Position numbers and translations under genes: made by a program
Assembly (NCBI GenBank): GCA_002474405.1
Contig: DLQW01000005.1
Coordinates: 1-11,786 of the forward strand
Source of the DNA: Christensenella sp. UBA7597
GTDB lineage: Bacteria; Bacillota; Clostridia; Christensenellales; Borkfalkiaceae
Reading direction: 5' to 3'
Length of the DNA: 11,786 bases
Notes under the pieces: generated by a model
The model's input: only the letters and a program-made list of their open reading frames with translations
The model's database searches: none
What the model was told of the DNA's origin: nothing
Shown here: piece after piece, positions 6,863 to 11,786 of the stretch
Position numbering within the stretch: the stretch's first letter is position 1
Layout: each line of letters begins with the position of its first letter

Positions 6863-7161
6863 GCAAACACACGCAGAAAATTACCAGACGCGCGATTTTT
6901 TCCGCAAAAACGGGCGTAATCGCCGCTTTTCTCCTCCTGCTTCACCGCCGCATCAATCGCCGCCGTTATCTCCGCCGCAAATCTCCTCTCGACACAGCCT
7001 TTCGCATCTTCTCAAAACACCACGCCGAAACAGATATAATGCCGCCGCAAAAGCCGCGACGGATAGAAATTATGCGCGAAAAAACATCGAAACACACTTG
7101 CCGCAGCCATACGTTCGTACGCAAACGTCCGCATCGCCGAAAGCAAAAATACGGAAAACGC
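6863..7161. other. About 300 bases without a convincing gene
   Basis: This stretch lies between the copA promoter and the rpmF terminator. The open frames crossing it are rich in Arg and Cys, lack ribosome binding sites and match no family I know. On the minus strand, bases 6862-7011 stay open for 50 codons between two TGA stops. They read a plausible helix-like stretch (AAEITAAIDAAVKQEEK) with no ATG or SD, so a decayed gene end is possible. I see no tRNA-like structure or repeat array here. Confidence 0.4.
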
Positions 7162-7189
7162 AAAAAAGCGGGGGCATAACGCGCCCCGC
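7162..7189 (-). terminator. Rho-independent terminator of the yceD-rpmF operon
   Basis: On the minus strand, a GCGGGG/CCCCGC stem (7184-7189 pairing with 7168-7173) with a 10-base loop is followed directly by six Ts (7162-7167). It lies about 30 bases after the rpmF stop codon. The GC-rich stem and uninterrupted U-tract make this a textbook intrinsic terminator. Confidence 0.88.
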
Positions 7190-7219
7190 CGGATTGCAGA
7201 AACCGAAAACAAATAAAAC

Positions 7220-7405
7220 TTACTTCGCTTCTTTCTGAGCTACAACTTCTTTGCCGTCGTAGTAGCCGCAGTTCTTGCACACTCTGTGCGCTTCCGTCAG
7301 TTCGTGGCAATGAGGGCATTCCACAAGGGTAGCCGCCGTTGCTTTATAGTTTGCAAAACGCTTGTTGGTTCTGCTTTTGGATTGTTTACTTTTAGGTACT
7401 GCCAT
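7220..7405 (-). CDS. rpmF: 50S ribosomal protein L32 (zinc-binding form)
   Basis: This 61-residue basic protein belongs to the large ribosomal subunit. The N-terminus, MAVPKSKQSKSRTNKRFA, is the classic L32 signature. A zinc ribbon is formed by Cys30 and Cys33 (CPHC) with Cys43 and Cys46 (CKNC), so this is the zinc-containing (C+) paralogue type. GAGGTG (7411-7416) lies 5 bases before the ATG. The gene follows yceD by 41 bases, the usual bacterial pairing, and a strong terminator comes right after it. The fatty-acid genes that often follow rpmF, such as plsX and the fab genes, are therefore not part of this transcript. Confidence 0.97.
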   Translation of the reverse strand: MAVPKSKQSKSRTNKRFANYKATAATLVECPHCHELTEAHRVCKNCGYYDGKEVVAQKEAK

Positions 7406-7446
7406 TTTAACACCTCATTTAATCTTTTTCGTAATTTTCCGTCGTT

Positions 7447-7896
7447 TTAATCAGCCTTTTCAACGCCTTCGTCGTCCGCCGTCAAAGCTTCCGTGCCGTC
7501 GGGCACGCCTTTGCAGCCGTCCCCGCAAGAAAGAACTCCGGGCATTCCGAACACAATCGTATCCTTGAAAAGTTCGCTCAGATCGATTTTATTCCCGTCG
7601 TACGCGTAATCTTCGCCGTTGTCCTCGGTAAGAAACACCGCGTCCACACGGCTCTTCACGTCCGTCGCCGTTTCTTTCAGGCATCTTGAGCACAGCCCTT
7701 TCAGCCGATACGAAACGTCGCCTTTCACTTCCACCGCGCCGTCCTCGAAAATCTCGTACGAAATCCTCGCCACGGCGTTTCCGTCAAAAGAAACGTACGG
7801 AATATCAATCAGCGCCGCCTCAGGCTCAAACGTAAATTCCGCCGTCCCGGTATACTCTTTCAACCCGTTAAGTTTTTTTACGTCAAGTATCATCAT
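7447..7896 (-). CDS. yceD: YceD/DUF177 family protein
   Basis: This 149-residue protein belongs to the YceD (DUF177) family, almost always encoded just upstream of rpmF and linked to 23S rRNA or 50S maturation. The opening MILDVKKLNG is typical of clostridial members, so the second of the two adjacent ATGs (7891-7893) may be the real start. The core CSRC (Cys69, Cys72) within YRLKGLCSRCLKE and the C-terminal CGDGCKG (Cys124, Cys128) could bind one zinc. The GLCPxCG stretch that normally follows CKG is replaced by VPDGTEAL and an acidic tail. No SD precedes the start, and the -10 element lies only 15 bases upstream, giving a leader of about 9 bases. Family membership is supported by both sequence and context. 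Confidence 0.88.
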   Translation of the reverse strand: MMILDVKKLNGLKEYTGTAEFTFEPEAALIDIPYVSFDGNAVARISYEIFEDGAVEVKGDVSYRLKGLCSRCLKETATDVKSRVDAVFLTEDNGEDYAYDGNKIDLSELFKDTIVFGMPGVLSCGDGCKGVPDGTEALTADDEGVEKAD

Positions 7897-7911
7897 AAAG
7901 CCGACTTTAAA

Positions 7912-7940
7912 ATTATAGTATATTTATCGCCGTTTGTCAA
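7912..7940 (-). promoter_or_regulatory. Perfect consensus promoter of yceD-rpmF
   Basis: On the minus strand, TTGACA (7935-7940) and TATAAT (7912-7917) are separated by exactly 17 bases, the ideal sigma-A promoter. The first transcribed base would fall near 7905. A strong constitutive promoter fits a ribosomal protein operon. Confidence 0.9.
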
Positions 7941-7985
7941 TGCTTTTTCGCGTGTTTTTCCTTTCTTTTTCAAAGAATTCGCACG

Positions 7986-8019
7986 AAATTGCGGTATTTC
8001 TTCGCCGTTTCCGCAATTT
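7986..8019 (-). terminator. Hairpin after ackA, possible weak terminator
   Basis: AAATTGCGG and CCGCAATTT form a perfect 9-bp stem around a 16-base loop, about 29 bases beyond the ackA stop. The only Ts in the minus-strand direction are those at the end of the stem, then CGTGCG, so the U-tract is poor. It may end or stabilise the pta-ackA mRNA. The stem is clear but the terminator role is uncertain. Confidence 0.45.
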
Positions 8020-8047
8020 TCCGCCCGAAGCATTCAAATCGGCAGCT

Positions 8048-9241
8048 TTACACCAGCGCCAGCGTTTCCCGCGCAATCACCAGTTCTTCGTTGGTAGGAA
8101 TAATCAGCACGCGCACTTTCGAATTTTTGCTCGTGATATCGCGGATGCTTCCGTCGTTTTTCAGAAGGTTTTTCTCTTCGTCGATTTCCAGTCCGAGATA
8201 CTGCATATCCTTGCAAATCGCGCTGCGCACCGAAGGCGTGTTTTCCCCTACGCCCGCCGTAAACACAAGGCAATCCAGCCCGTTCATCGCCGCCGCGTAT
8301 GCGCCCACATATTTCTTGCAGGCATACGAGAACATATCCAGAGCCAGTTTCGAACGCTTGTCGCCCGCCTCTTCGCGCGAAGTCAGATCGCGGAAGTCGC
8401 TGTAACCGCCCGAAATCCCTTTCATGCCGCATTCCTTATTCAGGTACGTAAGCATTTCGGTAACGTTCATGCCCTCTTTTCTTGCGATATATTCCGCCGC
8501 CGCGTAATCGATATCGCCGCTGCGCGTTCCCATCGGCACGCCGGCAAGAGGAGTGAATCCCATCGAAGTATCGATGCACTTTCCGCCTTTCACCGCCGTA
8601 ATCGAAGAACCGTTTCCGAGGTGGCACGTAACGATTTTCATATCTTCGATATTTTTTCCCACGTACTTCGCCGCTTCCTGCGAAACAAACTTGTGGCTGG
8701 TGCCGTGCGCGCCGTAACGGCGAATTTTGTACTTTTCGTAATGTTCGTACTTCACCGCATACATATAAGCGTATTCGGGCATCGTGAAATGGAATCCCGT
8801 ATCGAACACCAGAACCATCGGGGTTTCCGGCATTGCCGCGCGGCACGCGTTCACGCCCACAATCGCCGCGGGGTTATGAAGCGGCGCAAGGTCTTTGATT
8901 TCTTCCATCTTCACCATCGCGTCCTCGGTAACCAGCGTAGGCTGCTTGAATGCTTCGCCGGAAGCAACCACGCGGTGCCCCACCGCACCGATTTCGTCCA
9001 TCGAAGAAATCACGCCGATTTTCTTATCGGTAAGCGCGTCGAGAACGATTTTCACCGCCACGTTGTGGTTTTCCATCGGAATTTCTTTTTCGGTGGTTTC
9101 GCCCTTTGCCTTATGAATCAGCCGGGAATGGTCGATGCCGATTCTCTCGCAGTTGCCTTTCGCAAGCACGCTCTCCGTTTCCATATCGATCAGCTGATAC
9201 TTCAAAGAAGAGCTGCCCGAATTGATGACTAAAATTTTCAT
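8048..9241 (-). CDS. ackA: Acetate kinase
   Basis: This 397-residue cytoplasmic enzyme converts acetyl phosphate and ADP to acetate and ATP, the energy-yielding last step of acetate fermentation, and is reversible. Key residues match the well-studied Methanosarcina enzyme with a one-residue shift: Asn7 in NSGSSSLKY, Arg90 in GHRV, Asp147 in FDTGFH, His179 in GAHGTSH, Arg240 in GTRSGD and Glu383 in PTNEE. The phosphate loop HLGNGSS (207-213) and the adenosine-binding AGVGENTPSVR (329-339) are intact. Length is typical. The SD AGAGG lies about 7 bases before the ATG. It follows pta by 27 bases, so the two steps from acetyl-CoA to acetate are co-expressed. No defect is visible. Confidence 0.98.
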   Translation of the reverse strand: MKILVINSGSSSLKYQLIDMETESVLAKGNCERIGIDHSRLIHKAKGETTEKEIPMENHNVAVKIVLDALTDKKIGVISSMDEIGAVGHRVVASGEAFKQPTLVTEDAMVKMEEIKDLAPLHNPAAIVGVNACRAAMPETPMVLVFDTGFHFTMPEYAYMYAVKYEHYEKYKIRRYGAHGTSHKFVSQEAAKYVGKNIEDMKIVTCHLGNGSSITAVKGGKCIDTSMGFTPLAGVPMGTRSGDIDYAAAEYIARKEGMNVTEMLTYLNKECGMKGISGGYSDFRDLTSREEAGDKRSKLALDMFSYACKKYVGAYAAAMNGLDCLVFTAGVGENTPSVRSAICKDMQYLGLEIDEEKNLLKNDGSIRDITSKNSKVRVLIIPTNEELVIARETLALV

Positions 9242-9268
9242 GTTATACCTCTTCGCGTAAGTTTTCTC

Positions 9269-10267
9269 TTAAAGCTGCGTCTGAAGCGCGGTAATCGCCA
9301 CCGCCGCCACGATATCCTCGGATTTGCACCCGCGGGAAAGATCGTTCAGAGGTTTTGCAAACCCTTGGCAGATAGGTCCTACCGCCATGAATCCGCCGAG
9401 GCGCTCCGCAATTTTGTAGCCGATATTGCCCGCCTGCAGGTCGGGGAAAATAAACACGTTCGCCTTGCCCGCCACGTCGGAACTGGGCGCTTTGAGCGCC
9501 GCCACCGAAGGAACGATCGCCGCGTCGAACTGCAGTTCGCCGTCCAGTTTTAAATCGGGAGCTTTCTCTTTCGCGATTTTCGCGGCTTCCGCCACCATCG
9601 TAACGTTATCGTGCTTGGCGCTGCCTTTCGTAGAGAAAGAAAGCATCGCCACTTTCGGGTCGATTCCCGCAATCGCTTTCGCGGAATTTGCCGTAGCGAT
9701 CGCGCAGTCCGCAAGCCCTTCGGAAGTATAAGTGGGGTTAAGTCCGCAATCGGCAAACACCACCAGACCGTCCGGGCAGTACTGATTCCCCTGCGGCGGG
9801 CAGATCATAAGGTTGAACGAAGAAACCGAAGAAACGCCGGGCGCCGTTTTGATAATCTGAAGTCCGGGGCGCAGCGTGTTCGCCGTAGAATGGCACGCGC
9901 CGGAAACAAGTCCGTCCACGTCGCCCTCTTTCAGCATCATCGCGCCGAAATACGTGCCGTCTTTCAGAAGTTTTTCCGCCTGATCGGGCGTCATTCCCTT
10001 GGAAGCGCGCAATTCGCAAAGGCGCGCGTTGTAAGCGGCAAGTTTTTCGGAAGTCAGCGGGTTTACGACGGTAACGCCCGTAAGGTCCACGTCGGGGTTC
10101 GCCTTTTTAATCTCTTCCTCGTTGCCGAGAAGCACGATTTTCGCAATCCCTTCTTTCGTCGCGTCCGCCGCGGCTTTCACCACGCGGGAATCTTCGCCCT
10201 CGCAAAGCACGATGGTCTTTTTCAGGGCTTTCGCTTTTTCTTTAATCTGTTCGAGTACGTTTTTCAT
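9269..10267 (-). CDS. pta: Phosphate acetyltransferase (phosphotransacetylase)
   Basis: This 332-residue enzyme exchanges CoA of acetyl-CoA for phosphate to give acetyl phosphate, the substrate of the ackA product encoded next. It is the short, single-domain form (PTA_PTB domain), without the regulatory N-terminal extension of the E. coli enzyme. Family signatures include LVSGACHSTANTLRPGLQ (120-137), FADCGLNPTY (171-180), SFSTKGSAKHD (210-220) and the active-site SRGCKSEDIV near the C-terminus, with Arg312. An SD, GGGAG, lies about 10 bases before the ATG. It is the first gene of the pta-ackA operon and divergent from tmcAL, with 178 bases between the two start codons that contain promoter-like elements. 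Confidence 0.97.
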   Translation of the reverse strand: MKNVLEQIKEKAKALKKTIVLCEGEDSRVVKAAADATKEGIAKIVLLGNEEEIKKANPDVDLTGVTVVNPLTSEKLAAYNARLCELRASKGMTPDQAEKLLKDGTYFGAMMLKEGDVDGLVSGACHSTANTLRPGLQIIKTAPGVSSVSSFNLMICPPQGNQYCPDGLVVFADCGLNPTYTSEGLADCAIATANSAKAIAGIDPKVAMLSFSTKGSAKHDNVTMVAEAAKIAKEKAPDLKLDGELQFDAAIVPSVAALKAPSSDVAGKANVFIFPDLQAGNIGYKIAERLGGFMAVGPICQGFAKPLNDLSRGCKSEDIVAAVAITALQTQL

Positions 10268-10290
10268 TGAAAATTATCTCCCGTAAACGC

Positions 10291-10319
10291 TTTATTTTTT
10301 TTACGATTTGTTGTATAAT
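10291..10319 (+). promoter_or_regulatory. Candidate promoter for tmcAL
   Basis: A perfect TATAAT (10314-10319) follows a poor -35, TTTATT (10291-10296), at 17 bases. Transcription would start near 10326 and give a leader of about 120 bases before the tmcAL ATG, beginning with the inverted repeat. The weak -35 and general AT richness keep confidence low. Confidence 0.4.
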
Positions 10320-10320
10320 C

Positions 10321-10355
10321 GTTGCGTGAAGCGCAAAACGCGCTTTTTGCGCAAC
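10321..10355. repeat. Interrupted 35-bp inverted repeat between pta and tmcAL
   Basis: Outer arms GTTGCG/CGCAAC and inner arms AAGCGC/GCGCTT form a nested dyad, and an alternative fold pairs GCGCAAAA (10331-10338) with TTTTGCGC (10345-10352). It lies exactly between the two facing candidate -10 boxes, so it would be at the 5' end of both transcripts. It could be an operator or a 5' stabilising hairpin. It lacks a U-tract on either strand, so it is unlikely to be an ordinary terminator. Confidence 0.5.
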
Positions 10356-10361
10356 AAAAAT

Positions 10362-10390
10362 ATTATAACACAATCAAAAACGAAAGTAAA
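10362..10390 (-). promoter_or_regulatory. Candidate promoter for pta-ackA
   Basis: On the minus strand, TTTACT (10385-10390) and a perfect TATAAT (10362-10367) are 17 bases apart. The start would be near 10355, giving a leader of about 88 bases before the pta ATG that includes the inverted repeat. The -35 matches 4 of 6 positions. No better promoter is visible closer to pta. Confidence 0.5.
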
Positions 10391-10445
10391 GGAAAAAAAC
10401 GCCGAAATCGGCTTGAATTTAAAAATTCCGTCCCGGAGAACTTCT

Positions 10446-11612
10446 ATGAAAATATGCGGCGTCATCTGCGAATACAACCCCTTCCACCTCGGACACGAAT
10501 ACCAGCTGCGCGAAGCGAAAAAGCGTTCGGGCGCCGACGCCGTCGTCTGCGTGATGAGCGGGTGCTTCACCCAGCGCGACGAAGCGGCAATTCTGCCCCC
10601 TGCGCTCCGCGCAAAACACGCGGTGTTATGCGGAGCGGACGCGGTCATCGCCCTGCCCGTCGTTTTTTCGGCGGCTTCCGCGGAAATTTTCGCGCGCGGC
10701 GCCGTCCGTCTGCTTTCCTCTTTACCGGGCTTTTCTTATCTTTCGTTCGGCGCCGAACACGCGGACGGCGATTTTTATGCCGCGGCGGAAATTTTAAACG
10801 ACGAAAGCGGATATATTCAAAAAACGAAAGCTTTGCTTGACGGCGGCTTATCGTTTGCCGCCGCGCGCGCCGAATCGCTGAAAGATACGGCGGCTTTCTC
10901 CCTTTTATCTTCGCCGAACGATATTCTCGGTCTGGAATACGCGCGCGCGCTTTTAAAAGAAAATCGCAAAAAAAACGTAACGCTTCTGCCCGTTCCGCGA
11001 CGCGGCGACTATAAAAAACAAACGCTTGCGACAAGCGGCGCGGCGGAATATTCTTCCGCTTCGGCTATCCGCCTTGCGATAGAAAAAGGCGATTTTTCAT
11101 CGCTTTCCGCCGAACTTCCCCCTTGCGTTTCCGCAGATATCCAAGGCGCTGAAATCGCTGCGAAAAAGCTGAAAACGGCGGAAAGAATCGCCGTGCTGAA
11201 AACGCAGACAAGCGAACTTGCGCGCACGGCGGATATTTCCGAGGGGTTGGAAAACGCCCTGAAAAAAGCCGCGCTGCAGCCCAAAGACATCGTAACGCAA
11301 CTCACTTCGAAGCGTTACACTGCTTCCCGCATCAACCGGATTCTGCTGCAAAATCTCCTGAACATCCGCAAAGATCTTCTTGCGGACTGTCTTTCGGCAC
11401 CGCTGTACATTCAGCCGCTTGCTCTCGGAAAAGAACGGAAAGATTTGCTTTCCGTTCTTTCCGAGGGGGAGTTCCCCTGCGTGATGAGATACGCCGACGA
11501 ACAGAAACTGACGGGTACGGCACGGCGCTGTTTTCAGGCGGACAAACTGGCGGAAAATATTTATTCCGCCGTAACGGGATTTTACGGCGGAACAAAAAAC
11601 GTTTTTTATTGA
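10446..11612 (+). CDS. tmcAL: tRNA(Met) cytidine acetate ligase (TmcAL/YlbM-like nucleotidyltransferase)
   Basis: This 388-residue protein matches the family that uses acetate and ATP to make N4-acetylcytidine at the wobble base of elongator tRNA-Met. The N-terminal nucleotidyltransferase fold opens GVICEYNPFHLGHEYQL, with the HxGH ATP motif at 14-17. MSGCFTQRDEAA (37-48) and FGAEHAD (101-107) follow. The second signature SSASAIRLAIEKGDF lies at 203-217, and SPNDILGLEYA at 156-166. The C-terminal tRNA-binding part shows EGLENALKKAA and TSKRYTASRINRILL. Length is slightly under the Bacillus protein (about 415). The ATG at 10446 has a CGGAGA SD; an in-frame upstream ATG at 10308 is rejected because the extension is Lys/Arg-rich and overlaps the promoter region. 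It is the only plus-strand gene and is divergent from pta-ackA. The shared metabolite acetate is suggestive but may be coincidence. Confidence 0.93.
   Translation: MKICGVICEYNPFHLGHEYQLREAKKRSGADAVVCVMSGCFTQRDEAAILPPALRAKHAVLCGADAVIALPVVFSAASAEIFARGAVRLLSSLPGFSYLSFGAEHADGDFYAAAEILNDESGYIQKTKALLDGGLSFAAARAESLKDTAAFSLLSSPNDILGLEYARALLKENRKKNVTLLPVPRRGDYKKQTLATSGAAEYSSASAIRLAIEKGDFSSLSAELPPCVSADIQGAEIAAKKLKTAERIAVLKTQTSELARTADISEGLENALKKAALQPKDIVTQLTSKRYTASRINRILLQNLLNIRKDLLADCLSAPLYIQPLALGKERKDLLSVLSEGEFPCVMRYADEQKLTGTARRCFQADKLAENIYSAVTGFYGGTKNVFY
11564..11607 (+). terminator. Hairpin with delayed T-tract at the 3' end of tmcAL
   Basis: TTCCGCCGTAA (11564-11574) and TTACGGCGGAA (11582-11592) form a perfect 11-bp stem with a 7-base loop inside the last tmcAL codons. 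Six Ts follow at 11602-11607, after CAAAAAACG. The 9-base gap makes it a poor terminator alone. It may protect the mRNA 3' end or act together with the next hairpin. Confidence 0.4.
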
Positions 11613-11635
11613 AAACAAATCGATTTTTTACTTGC

Positions 11636-11663
11636 GGCGCGGAACGTTCCGCGCCCGTTTTTT
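11636..11663 (+). terminator. Rho-independent terminator of tmcAL
   Basis: A perfect GC-rich stem, GGCGCGGA/TCCGCGCC, with the loop ACGT (11636-11655) is followed by CG and six Ts (11658-11663). It lies about 25 bases past the tmcAL stop. The same palindrome follows the stop codon of the convergent dehydrogenase gene, but on that side no T-tract follows, so termination should be mainly in the plus direction. Confidence 0.87.
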
Positions 11664-11786
11664 AAGCTTTCACTTCGTTGGGCGCCGAACCGTCTTTAAA
11701 ATACGCGCTTAAATTTTCGCACGTGGTTTCGGCGATGTTTTCGAGGGCTTCGTTCGTGAGGTACGCCTGATGCGAAGTTACCAGAA
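11662..11786 (-). CDS. D-lactate dehydrogenase (2-hydroxyacid dehydrogenase family), C-terminus only
   Basis: The last 40 codons and the TAA of a minus-strand gene are present; the rest lies beyond the right edge. The visible residues include VTSHQAYLTNEALENIAETT, followed by CENLSAYFKDG and the end SAPNEVKA. The SHQA motif contains the catalytic histidine of D-2-hydroxyacid dehydrogenases. The stretch closely resembles the end of fermentative D-lactate dehydrogenases of the LdhA type (GHQAFLTxEAL, and a PNE near the C-terminus). The role would be NADH-dependent reduction of pyruvate to D-lactate, fitting the fermentative context of pta-ackA. Its stop codon lies inside the T-tract of the convergent tmcAL terminator. 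A related hydroxyacid dehydrogenase remains possible. Confidence 0.8.
   Translation of the reverse strand, partial: LVTSHQAYLTNEALENIAETTCENLSAYFKDGSAPNEVKA

Noticed and set aside
7012..7212. Minus-strand 66-codon frame with a hydrophobic, signal-like start
   Set aside because: It overlaps the strong rpmF terminator, has no SD, and its composition is Arg/Phe/Cys-rich noise.
7934..9232. Long plus-strand open frame (432 codons) antisense to ackA
   Set aside because: It is Arg/His/Phe-rich shadow sequence of a fully conserved ackA, and it begins in the intergenic region without an SD.
10308..10445. N-terminal extension of the tmcAL frame to an upstream ATG
   Set aside because: The extension is Lys/Arg-rich, overlaps the -10 box and the inverted repeat, and has no SD. 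The ATG at 10446 gives the exact family N-terminus and has an SD.
1..11786. CRISPR arrays, insertion sequences, attachment sites, tRNA or rRNA genes
   Set aside because: I looked for regularly spaced repeats, transposase motifs, terminal inverted repeats and cloverleaf patterns and saw none that hold up.

Overview
The window looks like the chromosome of a fermentative member of the Bacillota, most likely Clostridia. The reasons are an HPr kinase/phosphorylase, consensus sigma-A type promoters, strong Shine-Dalgarno (SD) sequences, a pta-ackA operon, a TmcAL/YlbM homologue, a yceD-rpmF pair and a D-lactate dehydrogenase. I cannot place it further; an uncultured gut clostridial lineage is only a guess. 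Almost all genes are on the minus strand, so the layout is easiest to read from high to low coordinates.

Right end (10.3-11.8 kb): the only plus-strand gene, tmcAL, ends in a strong terminator and converges on the 3' end of a D-lactate dehydrogenase that runs off the right edge. tmcAL is divergent from pta-ackA (8.05-10.27 kb), the acetyl-CoA to acetate and ATP pathway. The intergenic region holds two candidate promoters that face each other across a 35-bp inverted repeat.

Middle (6.8-8.05 kb): a yceD-rpmF operon is driven by a perfect consensus promoter that leaves almost no 5' leader, and it ends in a clear intrinsic terminator. About 300 bases with no convincing gene follow.

Copper module (3.87-6.86 kb): a CopA-type Cu(I) P-type ATPase has a consensus promoter with a dyad in its spacer. 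It carries one N-terminal and one C-terminal HMA (heavy-metal-associated) domain. A small ArsR/SmtB-type regulator follows, with its own dyad upstream. Three points deserve attention: the C-terminal HMA domain is preceded by an in-frame SD and ATG that could yield a free CopZ-like chaperone; the phosphorylation motif reads DKTAT instead of DKTGT; and the regulator lacks both usual ArsR/SmtB metal sites.

Left end (1-3.8 kb): a candidate promoter drives uvrC (nucleotide excision repair), a Cof-type HAD phosphatase, hprK (carbon catabolite control) and a U32-family peptidase that runs off the left edge. Spacings of 32, 61 and 7 bases suggest one operon.

I see no CRISPR array, transposon, prophage, tRNA or rRNA. 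Most of the window is housekeeping, with no obvious new multi-gene system. The unusual signals are regulatory and concentrate around copA, yceD and the pta/tmcAL divergent region.
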